The translations under genes and the position numbers were made by a program. A DNA stretch of 64,000 nt from Allodiplogaster sudhausi (taxonomy: Eukaryota; Nematoda; Chromadorea; Rhabditida; Diplogasteridae): NCBI GenBank assembly GCA_945643635.1, contig CALZFC010000021.1, positions 3,893,001 to 3,957,000 of the forward strand, in the 5' to 3' direction. This document shows, one piece after another, positions 53,735-64,000 of the stretch. Each line of letters begins with the position of its first letter. Within the stretch, counting starts at the first letter, position 1. Under the pieces are notes generated by a model, which saw only the letters and a list, made by a program, of their open reading frames with translations, was not told where the DNA came from and searched no databases.

Positions 53735-54891
53735 GTCCCTTTCTCTTTTTGAGAGCGGACAGAATTCTCTTTTCTTAGCCTCTTTGAACCTCCATCCTGA
53801 AGATCCCACTCTAAAATGGTTCCTTAGCTTCTCTGTGTCCCAATCGTTCCATCTCTTTCCTCTCCTTGTTTATCTCAGCTTCTCTCTCTTCTCTCTTTCT
53901 CTGTGTCTATTCCACATACTTCAATCTCTCTCTTCTCTCCAGCTCTATAATGCATCCCATCATCCCTCGTTCGATGGATATGCGAGTGAGGGGCGAGATG
54001 ACTAAAGGAGAGAAAGATGCAGTGAAATCGAGAGAGTGGGAAGGAGTGCGAGAGTAATGAAAGAGGAGTAGAAGACAGGAAGAAGTGTAAAGAAGGGAGG
54101 GGATGGGGTCTGTCTGCTGCCGAGGAAGAGAGGAAAGAGAGTCGCTCATCTCTGCCACTACATCTCACTCCATTCTGATGGGATGCTTCTTTCCCATTCC
54201 AGGCACCACCTTTCTATTTCTTTTTTATACTGGACGTACACAGGCAGAAAATAACACATGAATCGTTCTTTTATTCGTACTCTGAAAGATGCATGCGACG
54301 ACACGCAAAGAGAGGCATTGACGGAGGAAGACAACAGTTCACTCTCCAAATATACTGAATCAATGAAATATATGTTTAATATAGTACAACTTGATTAGCA
54401 GCATTCGCAGTGTTTGAGTATTGTTCAGTCAAAACAACTCCTTTTTAAGTACGCTGTTTTATATACAAATCATGTCCAGAGGGAATTTCCACTTGCACTT
54501 AACTTTTTCCTAATGGTCATATAGAAATTGATAGCCTAGAGGATGCATTGAAAACGATGGCCATCAAGCAGTAAAAAGCGTTTCCTCAGAATTATAGGGA
54601 TATTCGCTCTCAGGTAGCCTGAAATGTTGAATTGTACAAATTAGTATTGTTCAATATTTCACTGAAACAATGCAAGCAATCGCTGCATGAAATGTTTTTT
54701 TTTTTAAATATTGATATAGTATCGAAAAAATAGAACTGTGGAAAGAACGAGTCGTGTCTAAATGAATCAATGCTTTGCCTCGTTGTCAATCAATGCTCGA
54801 ATTACAATGCACGCGATTGGTGAGTCCATTAGATAGTGAGAGAGATGTTTCTCCCCGAGAAAGAGAATGCTATTCCTGCACGGACATCAGC

Positions 54892-56556
54892 TCAGCAGTT
54901 CGGCGACTCCTTTTCTTGGCATCCCGCCCGATTCTGCTTCCTTGCGCGTCTGGCCACATTCGAATCTGCAACAAATCAGAAACTGTCAAGGCGTCCTCAT
55001 TGTCAGCAGATACTACTATTCGTTATATAATTGTAAATGGAAGAATAGTTATTCTCAGCCATAAACATATTGTTGTCCTTGAACTGACCCTTGCCCAGTC
55101 GAGACGCCCGACGCTTCCATCCTCGCATCATCTTTGCCATCTTTACACTCATGAATTCTTCCGGCTGAAAGAATAAAGATCAGTTGCTGCTTCTGGAATT
55201 CTGACTTTTCAAAAATCTACTTTAATTGCATCATTTTAATGATAACCTCAAATTTCTTTCCGTAAACTGTACATACAGAATAGACACTAGATGGAACGTA
55301 TGAGGTTGTAGACTTCTTTACTCCATGAGTCAAGTCTGGGGCCATTCTAAAGCCCCTATAATATGAAGCAAATGTGTAAATCCAATCTAGAAATGAGACT
55401 AACAAGCTGGCACTCGAACTCGCTGTTGATGCCGTCGGTGCGCGCCTTGCGTTCGATGAGCGGCGCATGGCACGTGCAGTGGATGGTGGTCTGGAGGCCA
55501 GTCACCGTCACCGAGTGCTGGCCTGGGTTACACGGCGCAAGCTGCGGTTCCGAGCAGAACTGCAGTTACATATCTCACTGTACTCATTCATGTTCATTCT
55601 CTTCATATTCCAAATTATGCTATCCAGTTCCTTAACTTTTTATATGTATACCATAAGCGCTAACTTCTTATAATGCACCTCTAAGAGTAATCCAATTCAA
55701 CAACAATAGCTGAATCCACATCCATGTTACAGTTACATTTGGAGCTCCCTTGGAGCTCATATGTTTTGTAAATAAAAAAAAAATATATATTCTATATTAT
55801 AGAAAACAAATCAGCTTTGTAATATGGAAATCTAGTATTTAAAGAGAGTAGGATAATTGTTTCATAAATAATCTACCCATATTCACCGAAGCATTACTTG
55901 AAGATACGGATTAATTGAAAATTAATTTTTTTTTTAGTATAAAACAAAACCGCTCGATATACATACATATGTACATCTGGACAAATGAAGTTCGTCTTTA
56001 ATTTTCTTTTGCAGACAGTGATTTCAATCTGACAATCTTAATGCGTTAATAAACGATCGGTCACTAAGGAATTAACATTTCCTCAAATAAAAAATTCTTA
56101 TGATGTAATCGTGATGAGTGAAGAGCGCAGATAATGCCTACATGATAGTTGATGCCGAGATGGTTGGTGAAATGGAGTTCCGAGCAAGCCTGGCGATCTT
56201 TGCAAGAGCACATCTCAAAGCGAGTGCCCTCCACGACGAAGAGGCAGCTCTGGCGAGGGCCGCAGGTCGGCGGCTCGTAGAGGGAGGCCTGAGGGAATAT
56301 CAAAATCTTCATTGCAATCAGAAAAAAAGTTATGATTTATAGCCCATATATTCTTGCGCCATCCAATTTTGAAATTTTTTCTCGCCATCTTTAGCTCTAT
56401 AAAACCATAGGCGAATAAATATAATCCATCCAGGTGTTTAAACGACATCATAAATTCTCAATATGCACTCCATCCTACCAAGGAACTAAGCGAGAAGCCG
56501 CTGGCGATATCTACGACAGCAAGCAAGAACGCGACCCGGAGCAGTGCAGCGCTCAT
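54892..56556 (-). CDS. Cys-rich secreted protein, unrecognised family
   Basis: Exons are 56556-56479 (signal peptide MSAALLRVAFLLAVVDIASG), 56288-56142, 55559-55404, 55355-55277, 55164-55089 and 54965-54892 (TGA); about 200 residues. Exons 2 and 3 look like two copies of a cysteine unit: TCGPRQSCLF...FEMCSCKDRQAC and FCSEPQLAPCNPG...IHCTCHAP...FEC, i.e. C-x4/6-C, then about 10-14 residues, C-x-C. The C-terminal part is basic (KMAKMMRGWKRRASRLGK) and ends in a cysteine-containing tail. Every junction is in phase except exon 3 to exon 4 (phase 0 to 2), so exon 4 borders are uncertain. It is probably extracellular, possibly an effector or protease-inhibitor-like scaffold, but the function is unknown. 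Confidence 0.65.
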
Positions 56557-59500
56557 CTGAACGAGTAGAGATCAATCGAAGGGTGCGGGTGGAAAAAGGC
56601 GAGATGAGTTCTGGCGTACATACGTTTAGTATTCGAGGAAGAAACATTGATCACATAGAAACCAAAATAATCGAGGCTGGTATCAGCATATGAGATATCT
56701 TAATAAGAGAAAAAGCAATTAAGACTAAATTTACAAATCATCGCCTCTTGTTTGATATCATACAGACTATAGCTGGAAAGTGGGCAAAATTAAGAGATGG
56801 GTCTCATTCGTACAAATTATCAACAATTGAAGTAAGGGAACAACATTGCTATAATCACTCTAGCAAGAATAAAAAGGAAGATATACAGTTATCTCCCGCC
56901 AAGCAGACGAAGAATGAAAGTGGGCAAGATTAGCAGAATAGCTGAGATGAAAGAACGCCGACGCGAGGGAGTGGCTTGATTCCCTTCCGGGAGCTTCTGA
57001 TCCGATTCTATCCGACACCGGCCAACTGCCCGGCCTTCCAATCTGGTTATCGGATATCGCTGGCGAGGCGAGAGTTTCCTTTGATCCTTTGATATCTCGA
57101 GCTTCCGCAACTCATTCAAACGGGAATCGTGCAGAGCTCTTCTGTCGCAGTCCTCCGAAACCGTAGTGACATTTCATTTACCCGTAACATTTCACTTGAA
57201 GTAACTATGCATGTATGTATAAAGCATCGGAACCATATATGCAATTGTAAACGCAGAAATGGACAGTCGCTGCAATTGTCCAGCGCTCGTCATACGACAA
57301 TAACAATAATGTAATATTGCTCACAACATCTCGCAGAAAAAAATATATATGTAAAAGTATTTAAGGGGAGGAGAATATTTCAGGATTGTTCCACTTGTTA
57401 TGATAATAACAAAAATAAGGAGAATGATGTGCCTAACTTCAGGTTGCAGCTAATTAGGTTTTAATTGTTGTGAGACATTTGTCATTCTCTTCTCTCTATC
57501 TTCTTGCCTCCTTTAATTTGCTCTTCTCTCGCTGGCATTCTTCACTGCCCTCGCATATTGCAGAAGAGTGTTTCTTCGTTGAAAACAAAAGTGGACTCAA
57601 CTTCCTTCCAGGGCACACGCGACGTCTGAGAACAAAACACCGTCAGCAGGACAGATTGCAAGGCTTCTTTGTTTTCCTATGTATAATTGCGCACAAATTG
57701 CTCAGGCATTATAAATATAGTATGCATGATACAGTGTAAAAATAGGTTTTCTACCCACTCCTACCCCGATCCGATCAAAGAAGATATAGTAGGATGGCTG
57801 GCCAATTATTTGAACATAGACTATTTGATGCTAATTGTAGACTGATTCAGGCTAATAGCAAGCAGCTGAGCGTGCACATTGCTTGAGAGAAATGGGGATA
57901 AAGATAGCTACCGAGAGAGTAAGTGAATGTGAGAGAGAGAGAGAGTAGAACGTCAAAAGCATGAGAAAGGAGATGTGGTGCGAGAGTGAGATCGGAGCTC
58001 TATTGTCCAAACCTACTTAAATTTAGTTATAAATTGAGTTTATGATTTTTAGGGGACTACAGTATATAAATTACGAAGTCACAAGCCATTAACAACAATG
58101 ACTTATGGCTTATCTCTCTCTTGACCAATAGTGCCAACGAGCCCTCCCCCCCTTCCTATTGCTTTGCCATAGCCAATGATTGAGACTACGTCATAGGCCA
58201 TTCCGCCTGCGCTAGACATTGGAGAACCGCCAATGGTACACCAAGCGGGAGTCCCAATTCGGAAACAGGCATCACGAGCTTGGACACACGAGAAAGAATG
58301 TTCGATAAGGGATATTACAGGGGGGAGTGCTATGATATCCCCTTCTTGATGGGAACAGGCCTATGACAAGAGAGGAACGAGAAAAGAGCTTTCTATCCGC
58401 TCGCAGCGACAATAATGCGTTGACAACCTATTTTAAGTGTTTCTTGTACATACTAGCCGGAAAATAGAACTGTCCGTAAGTGCACGACTACAAGGCGGGC
58501 CATTCGGCCAAAGCCCAATTCGAGTTGCCTTTAGGGATGGTCATAGCTGAAAGTGAAGAGTGAACAGAAGGAGGAAGAAAAGAAGACTGAAGAGAGGAAA
58601 GGCCATCCGGCCGCAACACAAAGGCGGCTTTCCACGTCACGGCATAGCAATTTTCAGCATCTGCAAGATAGAAAGCACTTCAGTGGCATGCGAATATGTT
58701 TCCATCATCATTGTTAAATCGGTTAATCATTGCCGCTAATCGATTGCAAATAAATCCGTTTTCTTGGCCGTTACAAGTAAATGTTTCAATATATCCTTGA
58801 GTATATTAAAGACGAAGAAATAGCCGAACAGTGAAGTATTTAAATGAAAACTTGTAAGCAAATATTCATTTAGCAAAAGGTAATCGTTGTTTTGGTTAAG
58901 CGTTCAAATGGTACTAAATGTATTTCCTTGTACTAGTCAAATTATCTCTGCCTCGATTTCTGAAAAGGACAGCATGAAATCAGTTCTGTCGGCTACTAAT
59001 TCGAGAGAAGCAATGGATTCAGTCTTCTTGATGGCGTAGAAACACTTGGTCAGGAAAGAGAAGAGTGCCTGTGTATGGCCGCGTCATAATGGCCGTGGCA
59101 TATCTTGTTCGGTCATGGCCACCACCAAGGGAGCATCGCATTTCCGCACGACCGCCAACGCTTCCACGTTTCGTCATCCGAGCAGCCTTTTTCGTTATGG
59201 ACAATGAGACTTGGTCTCCGACATTCCTAAAATTGCACCACTTGTTTCGCCTACGCTTTTAGTATACCAGTAAACCTTAATATACCGAAAGCTCTTCAAT
59301 TTAACAACTAAAACCTTTATATTAATTTTAGCACTTCAAAGCTATGCCGAAAGGATATCATTCAGAAATGACTGTTTTGCTCAACACTAGAATAGAGAGC
59401 GTGTTCGTAACTGAAGTTGCGACGAAAATACAAGACTCAAATCATGGCTTTTCGGGCAAGGATCGCAGAGACCATAACTTAATTACGAGATGGGTTGAAT

Positions 59501-60640
59501 GCAAAAAAAAATAAGTAAGAAACATGTGTAGGTATGCATCGAAGAAGAATTCAGATCCGAAGAGTCACAACCTACATATCAGAAAAAAGTCTCGTACATC
59601 CGTGTCAAAAAGCTTTCATGATTGTGTACATGAAATACAAAGTAATCGTCGTCATGGAAGTTAGTTGCCGGTCGATGAAATTAGCGCCGGTTGTAAACTT
59701 GTAAGTCACTGCATAGAACACATATTTATGACTCTAAAACTAGACATCAATTTAACCCCCTCCCCCACTAATAACTTTCTACTGAAACGAGAGAAACCAC
59801 CTACTCTCTACTCTACTTGGCGAATTTTTTTTTACTACTGTCGAATGCAATCCGATCTTTGAAAAGAGCAACCATTCAGTGGTGTACCTGAACGGAGTCG
59901 TGCGAAAAATAACAAGGTTGATGCTGAAAGAATTTGTTTGGATGTCGATCACATTAAGCAAATTTTCGACTATGATATTTCTTGCAGTTTAGTATATCGT
60001 AAACACACTATACACACTTTCATTTCTGTGTTTTGTTATCAATTAAAGAATAGGAAATTTTTTATGTATCCAGTTTTTCAATTGCTAATTTTCAATACCA
60101 AATTTCAATCGACAATGGAATTCCGCGAAGTAATTCATAATTGCAAAAACAATTTAAATACTTCGAGCACAGTTACACAGTTTTTTTTAATTAAAAATAT
60201 TGAAATAATGTAAAGAAATAAAATTTCAATCGTTAAAGCTGAAATTAAATACCTTTCTCTGTGGCAATTCACAACCATAATTTAAATGAAGTGATATTTG
60301 TTATGGTGTTTTTCGAAACAAAACAAAAACAATAAACGTCTTCCCCCTAAATACAGCATGCGTTTCTTTCAATGCTCAATCCAAGGCGGTTTTTGAAAAA
60401 AAAAAACTTGGCATGTATGTATATAGTTTTTCATTCCAAGCGAACCATAATTACACCTGCAATATTTGAAAAGAAAAAAGTGAACCCTGAATCACGAATG
60501 TAAGAACCTTGTTTTTGGACTCCGGTGATGGCATAACCTTGGTATGTAAGGGTACCATCCTAGGCGAATACAAAATATTATTATTTTTATTGATAGTATT
60601 ATAATGATGTACTAAAGCAGTGTTGCAATACGGATCAGGA
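56557..60640. other. Long spacer, no convincing gene
   Basis: Mostly AT-rich. Frames at 56889-57119 (-), 57470-57739 (+) and 59019-59262 (both strands) are open but have no splice partners, domains or coding composition. A short (GA)n lies at about 57930-57945. Confidence 0.5.
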
Positions 60641-60648
60641 AGCAAGAG

Positions 60649-62709
60649 ATGCCGGAGGCCGAGAGTAGCGCCTCCTTCGAGCAGACGGCAACTCCAGCCG
60701 CCTTCGCCTCTAACAACCCGGGTGCATACGAAGAACTCGCGCGACGATGCAAAGGTTTTACTGCCGTTCACTTTGATTACTTTTCAGTTGAAAAAAAATG
60801 TAATATCTAAATCAAATAACAGCATTTCTATGCTACTTGCACATGATTAAAGATTTGTACATACACTCGTAGGAAGAAACGCAGCTGCTTTGTTTCAGAC
60901 ATCATGCCAATGTGTTTTGAGGGAGCGAAGCTCATGGTACAAAAGGGACTTTCATCGCATTTCCAGGCAAGTTATTCTGTAAAGGATGATAAATGTGCAT
61001 AAGTTAGGCACTGACAACTAGCATGGCAACAAGCACATATGTATGTACATGTTCATGACGAAGAAATATGCGTGTACATGTATGTTTGTGCCTAGCAATT
61101 AGTATACATTAGAAGTCCAAAACATACAATGATTATTGTTTTCAGATTTCGCACACTCTTTCATTATCGCAGTTCAATACGGGCTACCGCTTCGGTGCAA
61201 CTTATGTTGGAACCAATCAGATTTCTGCCTCAGAGGTTAGTCACAATTTTCATCTCTCGCGTACGGTTGACAAAATCATGTAATAATTATGACTGAAATA
61301 ATATTCTCATTCTTTCATTTAAGATGTTCCCTGTTATTCTGGGCGATATGGATGCCAACGGCAATACATCAGCAACCATTTTGCATCAATTCAAGAATAA
61401 CCTAAGGATGAAGTTGCAAGCACAGGTTTCCCTTGTCGTTGCACCACTGTAAGTATACAGTAATTCCCAAGTAAAGTAGCGTAGGCATACTGTCCAACTG
61501 CTGTCCTATTCATGATCTCTCTGATCTGCAGGTGCAGCAAAGTGCCTTAGCTGCGGTGCAAGCGAGTGGAGAGTACCGTGGCCGTCTCTCGACCACGAGC
61601 ATGACTCTGGCCAACATCGACCTAGTCAACGAGTCCGGCATCGTAGTGACGCAATACCTGCGTCGGCTCACCGAGCGACTCGACGTCGGCGCAGAGCTCG
61701 TCTACCATTATGGACGACAGATCCCTGGACAGCAGGTGTCCATCCTCAGCTACGCTGCCAGATACACCAGTCAGTGGAGAGAAAAGTAGATCGGTTCAAT
61801 GCATAAACAACCTTTCGAGATTACTAGAGAATTTGGCATCTACGATATTGCATTGTTTTCCTGCCCACTATCTAGGGAATACTGTGGGATTTTAGATAAA
61901 TGTTTTTCCCAGCCTTTTATTTAAAAAAACTGCCCTAATTGTAAGAACCGCGAGTGCTTTTTTGGAGACCGTCGGGATTGCCAGTAAATACTTTCAATGG
62001 CAAGACGGGTGGAATGTACTCTTCTTCTTGTTGATTTCGCATTATACAATGATTTACCATAAATAATTACTCAATATATGTATGTTCCATTGACAAAGGA
62101 ATGAGGCGTGGGAAATTAGTAGTCATTATCATCGAGGAATTTCAGAGAAATAAATGAATAATAAAAATTTTGAGCACCCACGTGGATCGCGACGAGCACC
62201 CTCGGGGTTGGCGGCGTTAACCTCTCCTACTACCACAAGCAGCATCAGAATCTTGCATTCGGCATCGAGTACGACACCAACTTCCGCGTCCAGGAAAGCC
62301 TCACCACCTTCGCTTACCAAGCAGAGATTCCCGAGGAGGGAGTCACTATGCGAGGTACGGTATTTCGGACGGTAGCAAGTACTGTGTTGACAAGCAAAGA
62401 GTCGCCATGTATGCAACAGGTACATGCTTAAGTGTCGAGGTTCAGTTCTATGTGGACCGTAAGAAGGTATGGATTGCGTTTGGTTAGGAAATAAGCCACA
62501 AGTTGTTTGTCTTATTCTTTTGAGAGAAAAATATTCTTAATAGTGCACACTGAATACTTCTTTCAGCTTCGCTCGACACGAACTGGTCCGTGGGAGCAGT
62601 GTTCGAGAAGAGGCTGAGCCAGGCGCTGCCCTTCACTCTCGCCCTCTCCGGCATGATCAACCACGCCAAGGGAGTCGGCAAGTTCGGCATCGGCCTTATC
62701 ATCGGATGA
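60649..62709 (+). CDS. tomm-40: Mitochondrial outer-membrane import pore TOM40
   Basis: Seven exons: 60649-60754, 60899-60966, 61146-61235, 61324-61425, 61532-61769, 62175-62354 and 62567-62709 (TGA); every phase matches, giving 308 residues, the usual size for nematode TOM40. Diagnostic stretches are NPGAYEELARRCK, GAKLMVQKGLSSHFQ, YRFGATYVGTNQ, FPVILGDMDANGNTSATI, ELVYHYGRQIPGQQVS, VNLSYYHKQHQNLAFGIEYD and FTLALSGMINHAKGVGKFG, running through to the terminal beta-strand GIGLIIG that carries the sorting signal of outer-membrane barrels. The protein forms the 19-strand channel of the TOM complex for nearly all imported precursors. The second intron begins CAG/GCAAGT, a GC donor. The short N terminus lacks the proline-rich extension of vertebrate TOM40. 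Confidence 0.97.
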
Positions 62710-63780
62710 AGCGGAAACGTGTGGCACGATTCTCGCATTCTCCTCGATTACATCTTCCTTTTATTTCCACAAGTCTCTGTCTTCTCTAGCCATGTACAAG
62801 TTGTTTAAGAGAGCCTCTCTGTTAGGATCAAGCAGTCCTCAGTGGGAGCCTGCCCCGGGGCAAAAATTTCTGATTTGGTTATCCAAAATTTAATTTGGGG
62901 TACCCATGTGTACTATGAAGAAAATTAGAAGGTCAATTTTGCTATAAAATTTTTTTCCTTGTATGGGCATGCAAATGTATGGAAAAAGTTGAAGTCCCCA
63001 TAACTTTCTTTAATATCAATATTTTTCAATTTTCTTTTTTTTAACGGAATCAACGTTGGATTCTGAACAACATCAGCCCAGATGTCTTTCAGTCAACTAT
63101 TTTTTTTCACATCGAAAAATTACTTTTAATATTTGAATTTGACGGTTGAGTATCTTATACTCATTTGTGTGTGGGTGTTATATTCAAAATGTAGAGCATT
63201 AAAAACTGTATTACATACCTTCTTTTCGTTTAGCCTGGATTTCCCTAAGGGGGTCAAACAGAGGCTCGAAAGGGCGTACCTCGGAGATGTGGGATTCAAG
63301 GAATGCGTGATAAAGAAGTTAAATTCTTGTTGTAACATAAAATGAACCATTTCATTCGATTCAGCACGTGCTTCTTTTCAAAAAAGCTCCATATCAAAAT
63401 TTCATAAAATTATCATCTTCCATGAAAAAAACGCATTTTTCGATTTTTCAGCCATTGTCAGAAAATGACCTAAAACTATTCGAATCGCTGTATTTTCAAT
63501 GTTTTCAGTGAGAACAGAATGCGGATAGTACTATTCAGTACGCGACAAAATTCTCTACAACATAAAAATATTTACATCTGGATAGGGCGTCCCTAACAGT
63601 GGCAGTATCGATTATCCTATGGCGGTCGCGTCAAAACTGACAGATCCGCATTTTCCAACTTTTCGTGCAATCGTAATGTTTATCACTCATCCAATACATC
63701 ATTCTGCTCCACGAAGCACACTAAGGTCAGAACCGATGTTTGTTTTGCAGATTTCCAGTTTTAAAAGCCCGCAAAAGGGT
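62710..63780. other. Spacer downstream of tomm-40
   Basis: AT-rich. No exon found. A CCTGCCCCGGGGC short palindrome lies at about 62850. Confidence 0.5.
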
Positions 63781-63782
63781 TT

Positions 63783-63852
63783 GCACGCGCGCGGATTCGA
63801 ACCTGCGACCCATGACATTCGACGTGCACAACCCATAGGCCAAAATGACATA
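63783..63852 (-). other. tRNA-like repeat (tRNA pseudogene or SINE head)
   Basis: On the minus strand a perfect polymerase III B box, GGTTCGAATCC (63803-63793), lies about 30 bp after an A-box-like TGGCCTATGGG (63842-63832), the spacing of a tRNA gene. The flanks do not pair into an acceptor stem and the T-stem is imperfect, so this is not a working tRNA. It is a decayed tRNA or the promoter end of a SINE. Confidence 0.5.
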
Positions 63853-64000
63853 AAAAAATTCATTTCTGGAAAATGCCAAAACCAATCTTAAAGGTTGACC
63901 TATCAGCCGATAGCTATTTTTGAGCTCTATCGAAATAAATATATCCGCCAAACAGTGTAAATTGACGGTAAGGTCAAATAAGTGGCCAAAATATTCGAAC

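Noticed and set aside
59019..59262. Overlapping ~60-codon frames on both strands
   Set aside because: Isolated, no splice sites with matching phase, no family.

Overview
The window is nuclear DNA of a eukaryote, most likely a chromadorean nematode. Genes are cut into short exons (about 45-250 bp) joined at nematode-style TTTCAG/TTTAAG acceptors. Several families are typically nematode: a VWA/EGF/C-type-lectin secreted protein resembling C. elegans IRG-7, a caenopore-like saposin, and a CX-like Cys-rich membrane protein. Spacers are full of (GA)n/(CT)n and (TA)n tracts. A diplogastrid such as Pristionchus would fit the short exons and GA-rich spacers, but that is a guess. All exon models were spliced by eye with reading-phase bookkeeping; there is no transcript evidence. 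Layout: 1-6.3 kb is gene-poor, with a 961-bp foldback repeat (3705-4665). 6.3-8.8 kb (-) may hold a small Q/R-rich gene. 9.4-26.3 kb (-) is dominated by a very large secreted modular protein (signal peptide, EGF pairs, four VWA modules, Ig/TTR-like beta modules, C-type lectin); it may be one gene or two tandem ones, and its introns contain two foldback elements. 27.6-28.8 kb (-) is a dead non-LTR retrotransposon, with a second fragment at 29.4 kb. 30.4-31.2 kb (+) is a saposin-like/caenopore gene. 32.6-34.5 kb (-) is an unrecognised gene with an in-frame TGA. 35.3-38.8 kb (+) holds one or more unrecognised genes. 39.6-41.2 kb (+) is a CX-like Cys-rich type I membrane protein. 43.8-44.4 kb (+) is a divergent cyclophilin-fold protein. 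45.3-46.6 kb (-) is a type I membrane protein. 49.0-52.4 kb (-) is a long, probably disordered Arg/Asp/Tyr/Pro-rich protein. 54.9-56.6 kb (-) is a Cys-rich secreted protein. 56.6-60.6 kb has no convincing gene. 60.6-62.7 kb (+) is the mitochondrial import pore TOMM-40, the only certain housekeeping gene. The end of the window holds a tRNA-like repeat. The genes do not form an operon or a pathway. Several are secreted or surface proteins plausible in host-microbe contact (VWA/EGF/lectin protein, saposin, Cys-rich secreted protein, two type I membrane proteins). The most notable genome-level signals are full-length palindromic (hairpin) elements inside introns, four GC-AG introns in 64 kb, and decay of the metal-binding motif in three of the four VWA modules.
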